64,000 bases of DNA from contig NC_135039.1 in assembly GCF_051020975.1 (NCBI RefSeq), positions 10,080,692-10,144,691 on the forward strand. The letters are read 5' to 3'. The DNA comes from Osmia lignaria lignaria. Its lineage: Eukaryota; Arthropoda; Insecta; Hymenoptera; Megachilidae. The notes under the pieces are model-generated. The model saw only the letters and a list, made by a program, of their open reading frames with translations, made no database searches and was not told the origin of the DNA. Positions within the stretch are counted from its first letter, which is position 1, and each line of letters starts with the position of its first letter. Shown here one piece after another: positions 11,130 through 22,232 of the stretch. Position numbers and translations under genes: made by a program.

Positions 11130-11537
11130 GGTTAGATTGCAGTTTCCCGGGTAATTGATCTTGACTATTTTATCGGATAAATCAAGGTCGGAGAAGACGA
11201 AAGGAATTGTCCCGAGGTCGATATCACGTGGCGTTACAATTTTCCAAAAATTTTCTGATAATTTCGAATCCAAAAAGTAACCTAACCTAACTAAGCTAAG
11301 CTAAGTTAAAGACTAGCTTTTCTAGCTGGAAGAACTAAGATAAGCTAATTCAAAGGCTAGCTATTTTAGTTGATAAGTTGGGTTATGTTAGGTTAGGTTT
11401 TTTTTTGGATTCGAAATTATCGGAAAATTTTTGAAAAATTGTGATTTTTTAAAATGACCATAACTTTGTAACGCCACGTGACACTTCCTATCGATAAAAT
11501 AGTCGAGATCAATTACCCGGGAAACTGCAATCTAACC
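11130..11537. mobile_element. Fold-back element, copy 3
   Basis: Ends GGTTAGATTGCAGTTTCCCGG and CTGCAATCTAACC match the family at 8516-8951 and 9033-9393. The orientation of the asymmetric centre is reversed relative to copy 1 (AGCTAAG before AGCTAGC). Confidence 0.82.
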
Positions 11538-11540
11538 TTA

Positions 11541-11905
11541 AATTCCTGGCTGCCATTATAGTTTCTTTAGCCTAACCTAACCTAATTCACTGATTAAGTA
11601 AATTAGATTGGATTAGGTTAGGCTATATTAAATTCCTGGCTACCATTATAGTTTCTTTAGCCTAACCTAACTTAATTCACTGATTAAGTAAATTAGATTG
11701 GGTTAGGTTAGGCTATATTAACTTCCTGGCTACCATTATAGTTTCCTTATCCTAACCAAACCTAATTCACTGATTAACTAAATTAGATTGGATTAGGTTA
11801 GGCTATATTAAATTCCTGGCTGCCATTATAGTTTCTTTAGCCTAACCTAACCTAATTCACTGATTAAGTAAATTAGATTGGGTTAGGTTAGGCTATATTA
11901 AATTC
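11541..11905. repeat. 90-bp tandem repeat, four copies
   Basis: Units start at 11541, 11631, 11721 and 11811, exactly 90 bases apart, plus a partial unit at 11901. Each carries CCTGGCTGCCATTATAG followed by a palindromic TAGCCTAACCTAACC ... GGTTAGGTTAGGCTA block. Confidence 0.92.
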
Positions 11906-12150
11906 CCGGCTGCCATTATAGCTACAATACGTTGAAATCATGAATACAGAAGGTGTTGTCTGCAAAAACAGTAGACACACGCGATTGACAGAATTCAATG
12001 CATTAGTCTCGACAGTTTTTCCAAAATATCTCGAAAACTAAGGCCGGGCGGCGGTTATATATATAGGAAAAAGTAGCTCAAAATGTTGATTTCTGCAACA
12101 TATTTAAAAACCATCGAAATCGGAGTTGCCGTACGTAATGTAAATAATTA

Positions 12151-13257
12151 CTGAAACGAAACGTCGAGGAATCGTGGGACGAAGACCCCTGGACTAGGAC
12201 GAAGGGTGGAATCCTTTCTATTAATCAGCGCCCGTCGTTTCTATTGTGCCGTATCCTGCAATAATCTACGCGTCACACGGCGACTCGATCGTATGCGACC
12301 GTTCGGCGTTAAACCGGTACGCACACCGTGAGATCGTGCAATTAAGCATCAACGTTATCCTGTTAAATTAATGCAATTGCTGTCGGTCTGAAAGCAAACC
12401 GAACCGATTGTAACGACTCCTTTTTCATTATAAAGACGGAACGCTAGGTTTTCTCCGAGTTTTTCAGCGAAGACCCATTAATCGGCATCTCGGCTGGGGG
12501 AGATTAAAAGATCGTTAGGGAAGTTCGAGTGGCGATCTTGAAAATCATTCCCAACGTCTGAACGAATGTTATTCGGTACAATAGTCAGGAAATTTTATTA
12601 ATTCGTCTCTCTTTTGAAAAAAAGTCATGTAATTCACCAACGTATTAAGGTGAAATGGAATCAATTACCGGAATGATAAAGTGTGTTACAGCGTTCCACT
12701 CCTTTGTTTTCCATTATTCATTTTCGAAAGCACGACAAGTAGGGCGTGTCTCGTTCTTTCGTTACAGCTCTTCATGGTTATGAGAGACGCTACAAGTTCG
12801 ATTACACGCAACCGTACCAGCGAACGCGTTTAACTCCTGCAATTACAGAGATACGGTTGCCGGTGCGACCGAGATGATGTATGATTTTCCACCGATGCTT
12901 TTCCATATCGAAGAATAATCCTTATACTCGGTCCGTTCGAAAAACGGGAAGTTGTAACGAAATCGGTACCGGTTGGATGTTAAATTCACTTCTGCTTCAC
13001 TTTTTTCCTTCTTCCACGGTGTTACAGGCATTAATAAATTAGCTCTTTCAACGCAAACAATTTTCATGATGGATGTGCACCGTTGGACAGTTACCGCGAT
13101 AGTAATCGCGGTATTATGTTGATAAAAATCTACAGATGATGTTTAAATTATGAATTAATTCGACGATAAAGGAGAGATAGAAGTAGAACGAGAATAGTGT
13201 AGATACGCTTTGAAATTCCCAATGCTGATGGTGATACAATGTAAAAGAGATAAGGCA
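12151..13257. other. Apparently single-copy sequence, possible regulatory DNA
   Basis: No gene seen. The part 12300-12480 has several ATTAA/TTAAT/CAATTA motifs in non-repetitive sequence, a composition common in homeodomain-bound enhancers. This is only suggestive. Confidence 0.3.
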
Positions 13258-13815
13258 GATCGGGGTCAAAGATAACAATTTGACTTTGAACAATAATTAC
13301 AAAAAAACTATAATATTTCATTGAAAATTTTATATGACATTATTTAACTATAGCAGTTTCGCTTTATGAAAAGTAATATTAAAGTTATTAACAATTTGGC
13401 TTTGAATGATAATTACAGAAAAACTATAACATTTAATTCAAAATGTTTTATATGAAAATTTTATATAGGTATCTGACATTATTAAACTGCAGCAGTTTCG
13501 CTTTATGAAAAATAATATTAAAGTTATTAACAATTTGGCTTTGAACGATAATTACAGAAAAACTATAACATTTAATTCAAAATGTTTTATATGAAAATTT
13601 TATATAGGTATCTGACATTATTAAACTACAGCAGTTTCGTTTTATGAAAAGTAATATTACAGCTAGTATTAATATTAATAATAATATAATAATAATAATA
13701 ATAATAATATTAATAAAAAATGAAGACCGAAGAAAGGGTTACTACACAACTGGGGATCGATAGTAACACAAAATATTTATTGTAATTATTATTATAATTT
13801 TATTTTTCTCTATTT
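13258..13815 (-). mobile_element. Fragment related to the 33042-34305 element, internally triplicated
   Basis: It begins ATCGGGGTCAAAGATAACAA, the inverse of the right end of the element near 34285. A block starting AACAATTTG(A/G)CTTTGAA is repeated at 13274, 13390 and 13529 (spacings 116 and 139). An AAT-type microsatellite (13680-13715) and a GGGGATCGATAGTAACA segment follow. Confidence 0.65.
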
Positions 13816-13941
13816 GTTTCAAAATTGAAGCAATAAATAATTAGCTGTGTCAGTTGCAATTATCGATAAAATGTGTGTATTTCAATTGTAATATTTTTGA
13901 TAATTAATAAATTCTTAATTATTTACAACGCCACGGAGAAC

Positions 13942-14505
13942 CTTCCGAAAGGCCCCGTCACCTTAGGTGGATGAGGTTCTGTTACTACATCTAACCCTAA
14001 CCCTAACCCTAACCGTTTCAGAGATACACGTAACTATTGGTTAGTCCATAAGCTAGACTTCTTAACTAGAGATAATTGTCACAAATGACATCATAAACTG
14101 ATTCTCGGAGGTTACAACATCTAACCTTAACCCTAACCCTAACCCTAACCCTAACCCTAACCCTAACCCTAATCCTAACCGTTTCAGAGATACACGTAAC
14201 TATTGGTTAGTCTATAAGCTAGACTTAACTAGAGATAATTGTCACAAATGACATCATAAACTGATTCTCGGAGGTTACTACATCTAACTCTAACCCTAAC
14301 CCTAACCTTAACCTATAGAGATTGTCACCCTCCTAGTGAGACAAAGTCGAGCACCGCCGATCACTGTGCCGAATATGACTATATTTCGTATATCTCGAGA
14401 TCGGTTAGAGATCCAGCTCTGTAATTGATCTCATTCGATTTCTCGTGTCCTAAAGCACCTATATACAGAACCTCATCCACTTAGGGTGATGGGGCAGTTC
14501 GGAAG
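13942..14505. mobile_element. TIR element carrying CCCTAA telomere-like arrays
   Basis: Left end CTTCCGAAAGGCCCCGTCACC ... GGATGAGGTTCTGT (13942-13982) is inverted at the right as ACAGAACCTCATCC ... GTTCGGAAG (14465-14505), about 41 bases with a few mismatches. The interior has a ~167-bp tandem unit (anchor GTTTCAGAGATACACG at 14014 and 14181), each next to a CCCTAA run. No coding capacity. The superfamily is not clear. Confidence 0.8.
13995..14305. repeat. Three interstitial CCCTAA (TTAGGG) runs
   Basis: Perfect CCCTAA runs occur at 13995-14012 (three units), 14131-14172 (seven units) and 14294-14305 (two units). The usual insect telomere repeat is CCTAA/TTAGG, so a six-base TTAGGG run is unexpected. 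It lies wholly inside the TIR element at 13942-14505. Confidence 0.95.
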
Positions 14506-15845
14506 TATATCCAGAAAATGACTCGCTTATTAAAGTAAATATTAATTGAAATTAATATCGAGGCTCTCGTCGCTGCATTATTTCCCCCGAGGGAAGCCTG
14601 CGCGAAAGGTTGGGAAATGCCTTTTCTATAAGGAAAGAGACCTCCGCTGTTGATATATAAATTAGCGATTGAAATTCGCAATAAAACCAAAGATACTCCA
14701 TTGATGCGCAGAGGATCGGGTGACGTTAAAACTCGAAGAAAGAGGATCAAAGTGGATTAATGAAATTTCATAGTGACAGTAGCTCGATATCCGTCTCTGT
14801 TGGCGCGTTAGTATAATAGTATAAAGGAAAAGATGAAGAAGAAAGAAGGAGGAGAAGAAGAGGAGAAGAAGGTTGAGGCGGTCGTGCGTCGAGTGGCAGG
14901 AAGAAAACGGGCGTAAGTACCGAGACCGGTCATTATTTATGCCATTATAGCTCGGTCTGGCCGCTTGCTTGTGAGCCACGTAAGGTTGAACGTGGCCACT
15001 ACGACTTAACGAGCCTTCGTTCGCGTTCATCCGAGACCCTGATAAAAGGACTACCTTCGGACCGCCTCTCGACGATCGGCAACGCTACCCTTCTTCTTCT
15101 CCTTCTTCGTCGTCGTCGTCGTCGTCTTCTACTTCTTCTTCCACCGTTTCCTTTTTTCTTCCTCTTTATCCCGCTCGTTATTAGTCTTCTTCTGTTTTTC
15201 GCTTGAAAACAGTCCGCCAGCGGTGTTGCGAGTTCTGTTTAGATGATTGATATTGCTGAATGATCACCGACGCTGAAGAATTGAACCACCTCCTCTACCG
15301 TCGCGCCTTTTCATTCGATCGTACGAAAAGGTGTTCGGTTGAAAAATGATAGCGGAGATAAAAATTACAGTTAGGCTAATCGGGAATAAAAGTGGAAGGA
15401 TATCGATTTCCTTCGACCGGTTATCTGAAACAATTATCTGAAAGGGCGTTGAAATTGCGGAATATCGAAATATAATTTCTTATTTTTCTTCCTATTTTCC
15501 AAACAAATACGCAACGATCTGTTGCCCCGATAAATAAGATGCTCGTTCGTTCGTGCATCGAATTACCGTCGGCAACTCGACAGCCAAGAAGAGAAGAGAG
15601 AAAGAGCGGAACTGCTTGATTTCGAGTCGGCACGCGATTATTCTTTGTCGTAATTATCGATTCGTAGCGAACGCTACGTGTCCCGCTACGATTTCACCCT
15701 GCGTTCTTCTTCCTTCCTTAAAAGTTTCACCGAGAGGATGCTACGGCACGTAACTCTCGTTGCAATCGACGGAAACTTGGTGAACCGGCGCGCAAATGTA
15801 GCGCCATGTCGGACAATTAAATAGGTAATCGGGTAATTCGTGCAT
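14506..15845. other. GC-balanced single-copy stretch
   Basis: No convincing gene. It includes a TTC/CGT microsatellite at 15089-15141 and a GAA-rich tract around 14830-14880. Open frames in this stretch coincide with low-complexity sequence. Confidence 0.35.
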
Positions 15846-16120
15846 CAGAAGAAGGCGTCATAGGGGCAATGGGATCGGGCGTTCGCACCGCCCAATTCTC
15901 TTCTAATAGGTCCGCTGCGTGAAGAAATAGGCGAACGAAACAAAGTGCGACAAAATGGGACGCAGTGATATTTGATATCCCCGTCTTACTTTGTCGCGCT
16001 TAGTTTCGCTCGCGTATTTCTTCGCGCAGCGGACCTATTAGAAAAGAATAGGGCGGTGCGAATGCACGATTCCCCTTACCCCTGCGACTTTTTACCTTGA
16101 TGGAGCTGTGCCTTCTTCTG
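15846..16120. mobile_element. MITE with ~100 bp inverted arms
   Basis: The left arm contains CAGAAGAAGGC, GCACCGCCCAATTCTCTTC and TAATAGGTCCGCTGCG. The right arm is the inverse, ending GCCTTCTTCTG. The right arm has about 25 extra bases near its end. Arm fragments recur at 17115-17168 and 18335-18400. Confidence 0.75.
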
Positions 16121-16259
16121 CTTAGCGGACAGCACCTCGTAAGATCATTTGTTTCCTCCTGTTGTATTATATTTAAAGTGCGTTTCAGGTCTGTAAACCA
16201 AAATATTGATGTTTGGAGAGTTATTAAAAAAGTGTGATTGTATTAATACTTGTATGGGC

Positions 16260-16996
16260 TGTGTTGCTGAATGATCTCATCAAAATTGAGAATTCAGGTT
16301 CGGTATATAACCTAAATTTACTATTAGAAACCGATTAAAGTTGGTTTCAGAGCTGGATGTCTCGTTTTTGAGATATCGTGCTAAGGTTAGGTTAGGTTAG
16401 TAAATAATTAATATAAAATCACACGATGATATAACCTGAATTTACTACAAGAAACCGATTAAAGTTGGTTTCAGAGCTGGATGTCTCGTTTTTGAGATAT
16501 CGTGCTAAGGTTAGGTTAGGTTAGTAAATAATTAATATAGATGATATAACCTAAATTTACTACAAGAAACCGATTAAAGTTGGTTTCAGAGCTGGATGTC
16601 TCGTTTTTGAGATGTCGTGCTAAGGTTAGGTTAGGTTAGTAAATAATTATTATAAAATCACACGATGATATAACCTAAATTTACTACAAGAAACCGATTA
16701 AACTTGGTTTTAGAGCTGGATGTCTTATCGTTTTCGAGATATCTTAGGTTAGGTCAGATTAGGTTAGATTCCGTGTATGCGCAGTATTGAACAGCGCATG
16801 CGTAGTATCGAATAACGCATGCGCAGTATCGAACAGCGCATACGTAGTCCCAAAATTGTACAAAAATTTCTTACCACGATATATCAAAAACTGTAAGACA
16901 TCCAAACTCTGAAACCAATTTTAATCGATTTCTGATAGTCAGGTTAGGTTATATACCGAACCTGAGTTCTCAATTTTGATGGAGTTATTCGGAAAC
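16260..16996. mobile_element. TIR element of the GCGCATGCGC family, copy 1
   Basis: Ends carry TCAAAATTGAGAATTCAGG and the inverse CTGAGTTCTCAATTTTGAT, with TTCGGAAAC outside on the right. The inner blocks are AAACCGATTAAAGTTGG and a short direct repeat of GCGCATGCG(C/T)AGTATCGAA. Related copies are at 25970-26293, 33318-33642 and 47100-47918. This copy is enlarged by an internal tandem array. Confidence 0.75.
16307..16745. repeat. ~120-bp tandem repeat, four copies
   Basis: The anchor AAACCGATTAAAGTTGG occurs at 16328, 16452, 16567 and 16691 (spacings 124, 115, 124). Each unit ends with GGTTAGGTTAGGTTAG. The unit is the left arm of the surrounding TIR element, amplified in place. Confidence 0.9.
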
Positions 16997-17099
16997 TTGT
17001 CCCTTGTGTGTAATGAAGCATCTAAATTAACGTATTTTTGGTAAGTTTCATAAATTTGTTATAATTCGCCGAAAAATTATGGTCGGAATAGCAATTTTT

Positions 17100-18420
17100 T
17101 AGCGTTTCAGAGTATCTCCTTACACCTGTGACTTTTTAGCTTGTAGGAGCTGTGCCTTCTTCTGGACTTGAATAGGCGTTTGGGAGAAAAATTTAAATCT
17201 ATTGCATGAATTTTTATGACGAGTTGAGAAAAATATATATGGCTATTAGTCTACTTAAAAATGAGTGTGGTCATGAAATAAGTAATAAAATTTTATTAGA
17301 AAATTGCGCAATGTTCCCACTTGGAACCAACTCAGAATCTTCGGTATTATCTATTTAATTTACTATAGAATGCAACAGAGGGTTAAAACTAAGTTAGATA
17401 ACATAAAAGTTTTAATAGAAATATAGTAATTGCAATATGCAAATAGAAAATATGATGATTATTATACAAAAAAATAAGTATTACGATTGCAATATTATAA
17501 TGAAAATCAATACCTATGTAATAAAAAATAAGGGGCTGCCCCACCGATTTCGATGAAACTTAAATATGATGTAAAAATAGATATTTTGAACAATTTTTTC
17601 CTACACATATAACCGACGTTCGGCTTTAAAAAATATGATACGTGATTAACATAATGATCTCATTGTCAGATCATTCGTTGCCCACATCAGAGCTATCGCT
17701 CTCGTCTAACTCTAAATCATCTAAACCAAAGCTTTCAGAAATACCTTCTGCCTTGGATACAATGTACCTAAATATATTGTTGTATTTCCTCAGTCTCTAA
17801 TTTGTTTATTTGGCGAAGGTTTTGTCTAACTTTCTAAATCTTGTCTGCAAGAACGTTGAGAAAATCCATTCTTCAACCGGATCACGATTAGGAATGGATT
17901 TCTTTCAAGAAAATTAAATAACATTCAGTGTAGCAATTATATAGCAATTACTATAACATCATATTAATATAGAACAATTAAAATTATAGGATTGTTTGAA
18001 TCGTTTTCTTCAAATTGTATTGTAAAGATAAAAAGATAATTTCTTCAATTAGAAATTAAAGTTATGCATGCCTCTATGCAAATGATTCACATTAAGATGT
18101 AAAAAACATTATTAAGCAAATAGGAACAAAGAAAAACAACGATTTACGAGTAAGTTAATTTTTCAGTATTCAGGCTATAATCAACAAATTACTGTTATTT
18201 ATCCCTTATTGCTTTTTTCGGGTATTACTTTGTACATTTAAATTCCATACTTACTGATTGATAATTTTATCGAATAATTAGATCAAAATCCAAAAATAAC
18301 TAATTTGATCTTCGTCCACTGAATATGGCATTGTACACAGTGGATCTATTAGAAATGAATTGGGCAGTACGTACGCACGATTCCCCTGTGACTTTTTAAG
18401 TCTTCTCGTTCGCGAACGGT
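17100..18420. repeat. Scattered repeat fragments in AT-rich sequence
   Basis: 17115-17168 and 18335-18400 are arm fragments of the 15846-16120 MITE. 17197-17345 (CATGAATTTTTATGACGAG...) is a copy of 23242-23390. 17530-17640 is a worn arm of the 10353-12150 element. The remainder shows no gene. Confidence 0.6.
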
Positions 18421-18429
18421 AAAATTGTG

Positions 18430-18577
18430 GCACTAAAAGGGTTAAAATTCTAATTCTTCTAAGCTATGAGAAAAATTTTTGAACTTCAGAATCCTAATCA
18501 GCGACCCCAAAAACCCTTAGATAACCTTTGATTTTAATAATTTGTTCGGAAGGAAAATGTGCCCCTCAAAGGGTTAA
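18430..18577 (+). mobile_element. Truncated end of the piggyBac-like 121-bp family
   Basis: It contains AATCAGCGACCCCAAAAACC and ends CTCAAAGGG followed by TTAA, matching the right end of the element at 18778-19171. The left end is not preserved. Confidence 0.65.
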
Positions 18578-18777
18578 AACTTTGTCTCAAATTCGCATTA
18601 CGACGTTATGAGGAAATGTATCGATTTCTTCCACGAAAAAGCACAGGGGTCGATTATGGTCTCATTTTATCTTTGAATATTTATTTTCTTACATTTTTTC
18701 ATTTAAGAAATTTTAAAATTTTTCTCCTAAGCAAAACTGAATGGCAAAACTGTACATTTTGGCTTAACCCTTTGAAG

Positions 18778-19171
18778 GACAGTGGTACGTATTTGTAGCA
18801 GCTTCTTGTTTTTAGTTTCTTCTTTAATTCGGAATTAATTTGTACATTTTTTCAAATTGTTAGTATTTTTTACACTCTTGGAGTTCCAAGTTATATAATT
18901 TTCATAAATGTGTTGTAAATTATTAAAACACAAAAAACAGTTCTTTTCAGAATAAATCCGGTTATTCTTGAACGAAAAGTCCCATGCTCTGAACATTTTG
19001 GTGCATATATTCTATATCTTTTTTTAGAATTTTTCGTTTGCCAGTTTTCTCGAAAAAAATTTTTGAATTTTGCAATTCTGACGTCAGAATCCTAATTAGC
19101 GACCCCAAAAACCCTTAGATAACCTTTGATTTCAATAATTTGTTCGGAAGCAAAATGTGCCTCTCAAAGGG
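18778..19171 (+). mobile_element. piggyBac-like MITE with TTAA flanks, single-unit form
   Basis: TTAA + CCCTTTGA at 18774-18785 mirrors TCAAAGGG + TTAA at 19164-19175. CCC...GGG ends next to duplicated TTAA are typical of piggyBac. Near the right end one segment (TAATTAGCGACCCCAAAAACC) is homologous to the 121-bp unit amplified in the elements at 27836, 37412 and 52804. Confidence 0.75.
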
Positions 19172-19618
19172 TTAAAATTTGTCGCATGGTCGATTTTGAC
19201 AATCCAGGTGTCTATTTTCATATTTCTCGATATTCTCTACATTTTTGCTTCAATATGTTCATCATAAATCCTACTCCTTTTATCGATAACCTTCGACCTT
19301 CTTCACTTCCGGTGACATTTTGATGAACAAAAAAATTGGTCTGTAGATTCTCTGGCTGGTTTTTATTTTTCATTTATGACCCTGTTGGGACGATATTGGG
19401 CTGTTGCAAATATTTTTACTCTTCGCGATTTGGTTAAGATAAGTAAACTCTAAATCCTGTCTCTATGTTCTATAAACAATTACACATACGACCCTTGAAT
19501 TCCTTGAATCATACACTTGATACCTTCGAAACTCAGTAATATCCAAGAATTCCTATTGGTCCTTACCCTCATTATCACCTAAATCCATACTGATCAGAAA
19601 ATAAATTTTACGATATTA

Positions 19619-20250
19619 GAAGAGACATAAGAAGTAATAAATAAAACTACTAAAATTTGATACAAAGAAATGTTCGAGAGCAAAATGTATAGAAAATTCA
19701 TTATACATGCTTCTGCTGTCCTCAGATCCTGTAATAAGTAATTTAAGAATTAAAATGGAAAAAATGGATAATTTTCCAAAGAAGAAGTTATTAAAAAATG
19801 TAAATATCCAAAACACTTTTTGTACTTTCAATTAATGTAATTAATTTTTCGTATAGCAATTAGTTAATTTATATAATTCAGTACTATTATCAGTGCTTGA
19901 TTATTAACATTTTATTATTATTCTCATATTAATTTACAAGATACAAATAATCTAGTTTTCATTTTAAATATTTCGCATTAATAAAGAAAAATGACTCAAC
20001 TATTAATAATCATATTTATCCTCAATAATTTTACGCTTTTAAGCTGAAAAATAGTTTCAATTAATGTAATTAACTTTTCGTATAGCAGTTAGTTAATTTG
20101 TATAATTCAGTACTATTATCATTGCTTTATTATTAACATTTTATTATTATTCTCATATTAATTTACAAGATACAAATAATCTAGTTTTCATTTGAAATAT
20201 TTCACATTAATAAAGAAAATAAAAATCAATTTTACGATATTAGAATAATT
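19619..20250. repeat. Dispersed repeat, two partial copies in tandem
   Basis: A block starting near ATAAGAAGTAATAAATAAAA and ending GCTGAAAAATAGTTTC is followed by a second partial copy from about 20053 (CAATTAATGTAATTAACTTT). The same family occurs at 24858-25320. AT-rich and without coding potential. Confidence 0.75.
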
Positions 20251-20259
20251 TTTTATCTA

Positions 20260-20511
20260 CAATAAAACCTCTATAAGTCGTCATTTAAAAATTTCCATGG
20301 TTTTTACTCCGCTTGGGTACTTAATAAAAATAAAATGATTAAAACAGTTAAATAATTTATTGGATAAAAATAGATATTTTGAATTTTAAATGATCATTTA
20401 TTTAAACAAACCAGAGATATTTTTTCGCAGCTATTATCATTGCTATGATCTTCGCTCCAACATAAATCTAAATAAGTCGTCAAAGTTTCCCGACTCATCG
20501 AGGTTTTACTG
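20260..20511. mobile_element. pogo/Tigger-like MITE with TA flanks
   Basis: The left end CAATAAAACCTCTATAAGTCG and right end inverse CATCGAGGTTTTACTG are each bordered by TA (20258-20259 and 20512-20513). CAGTAAAACCTC-type ends and a TA target are typical of the pogo/Tigger group. The element is 252 bp and non-coding. A second internal AAGTCGTC block supports inverted arms. Confidence 0.7.
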
Positions 20512-20747
20512 TATTTCCTTCAAAATCAAACTTCCGACCCTATAAAACCAGTACCTGAACAGTTTTAGAGAATAAGAATCAGAATCAGAAATAGAGTTGT
20601 ATAATCACGTAAAGAAGAATCAAATAAAAATTCCGTGTACTAATCGAAACCTAATAGCGATTAGAAATAGACGATTTCGTATTATTATACAGAATGTTAG
20701 GAAATAATTTCAAGTAGTCTGATAACTATGATGGTACCAGGTTCATT

Positions 20748-21210
20748 GATTACCAAGAAATAATTCAGAAGCAAATCCTAAACGGAAGTTGTCCCTTTAC
20801 CAATCCTTACACCAGAATTACGCACCAGAATTTCTATTTTTTTTCGTCCCTTCAACTTTTCATCGATTACCAAGAAATAATTCAGAAGCAAATCCTAAAT
20901 GGAAATTGTCCCTATACCAATCCTTACACCAGAATTACGCACCGTAATTTCTATTTTTTCTTCGTCCCTTCAACTTTTCATCGATTACCAAGAAATAATT
21001 CAGAAGCAAATCCTAAATGGAAATTGTCCCTATACCAATCCTTACACCAGAATTACGCACCAGAATTTCTATTTTTTTTCGTCCCTTCAACTTTTCATCG
21101 ATTACCAAGAAATAATTCAGAAGCAAATCCTAAACGGAAGTTGTCCCTTTACCAATCCTTACACCAGAATTACGCACCGTAATTTCTATTTTTTCTTCGT
21201 CCCTTCGACA
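20748..21210. repeat. 117-bp tandem repeat, four copies
   Basis: Copies begin with GATTACCAAGAAATAATTC at 20748, 20865, 20983 and 21100. Copies 1 and 4 share AAACGGAAGTTG and copies 2 and 3 share AAATGGAAATTG. Since 117 is divisible by three, open frames run through it, but several frames are open and none resembles a known protein. Confidence 0.93.
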
Positions 21211-22232
21211 TCCGTCGTGCATTTTTCAAGAAATCGATCGACAAACCTTCGCGAACTATAGGAACTAAATCTGGTCGGTGGGTGGTTAACAGGTAGCGAT
21301 CTCGAAACGGTTCTCTTCCACGGATTTCAAGGATTTCTCGGTTTCCGTCGGCGGCGGTTCGGCCGATCCGAAGAATCGAAACGAAAGCCCTCCCGCGTGC
21401 TGAGCGTCGCTCATTGAAAGGAATGGCACGCAATCTTCGTTGCTCCTTAATTGCCTCTTTTTTGCTCCCTTTTATACCGAGGATCCGCAATGGACTTCGC
21501 TGTGATTCAGCAAATACCGTGATCCTTCGGCCGGGGGAGAGACGTAGAAACAGTTTGGACAAAAGAAACCGAGAAACCGCGGTGTACGTCGTCGGTTTCG
21601 CTCGATTTTCCCCCGGTTTTTATCCAATTCTCACCGGCCCGGTGCCATTGTTAAACAATTTCAAAAATATCAACAATTAGATATGTTCGAAGGTTTCGTG
21701 ATATTTTTAAACCGCGAAGAATTCTTCAAATCGACTGAGGAGTTGAACAGGTATCGTCGGAGAGGCGTCTACGTCGAAAGGAGCAAAAGAAGAGGGCGAA
21801 GATGATCGGTCGAGGAGTAATTCGCCGCGGCCGAAAAAGTAATGGAGTTTAGAGAATTCGAGGTGTGGGTGGCGGTAATGGTACTGCGAGAGGAAGGAAG
21901 GAAGCTGCCGGTGAGACGAAACGGTGTGGAAAGAGTGGCACACCTGTGGCGAACAAGAGCCACGCTGTCTGGAAGGTCGATCCTGTTTTCGGCCTCGCAG
22001 CATCGGCGCGGCCGCGCCGCGCCGAGCCACGCCGGGGCCGAAGTCGGTTTTCGAGGCAACAAAGGACCGCGACGATAAATCATCCAGAGATGCCCGGCTT
22101 CCAGGCTGCTCGATCGACGATCTCACCTCGCTAGCGGCCGATCTTCCGACATAAGCATTACGCTAAACAGCCGACCGACCTGTTCCCGAGGGATCCGGGC
22201 CGCACTGTGGCGTTAAAACTGCCGTCCGATTG
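21211..22232. other. GC-rich, CpG-rich single-copy island
   Basis: Strongly GC-rich relative to its neighbours, especially 21900-22100. Overlapping open frames exist on both strands, which is expected in GC-rich DNA, and none shows a recognisable domain. It could be a promoter/CpG island or an unrecognised exon. Confidence 0.35.

Larger units (their letters stand above)
10353..12150. mobile_element. Composite long-TIR element with nested repeats
   Basis: The left arm begins TAATTATTTA at 10353 and the right arm ends TAAATAATTA at 12150. Inverted similarity continues through ACGGC..(T)CCGATTTCGATG, TGTTGCAGAAATCAACATTTTGA and CAGTTTTTCGAAAATAT-type blocks for over 200 bases. Inside are a further copy of the arm (about 10870-11050), the fold-back at 11130-11537 and the 90-bp array. 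A worn arm fragment recurs at 17530-17640. Confidence 0.65.

Noticed and set aside
14131..14172. True chromosome end
   Set aside because: The CCCTAA run is short, flanked on both sides by unique sequence and enclosed in a TIR element.
20899..21261. 120-codon repetitive frame
   Set aside because: Reads through the 117-bp tandem repeat; no evidence of selection on the frame.
21170..22154. Several overlapping frames of 75-140 codons on both strands
   Set aside because: GC-rich island; frames overlap on opposite strands with no recognisable motif. Kept only as a CpG-rich region.
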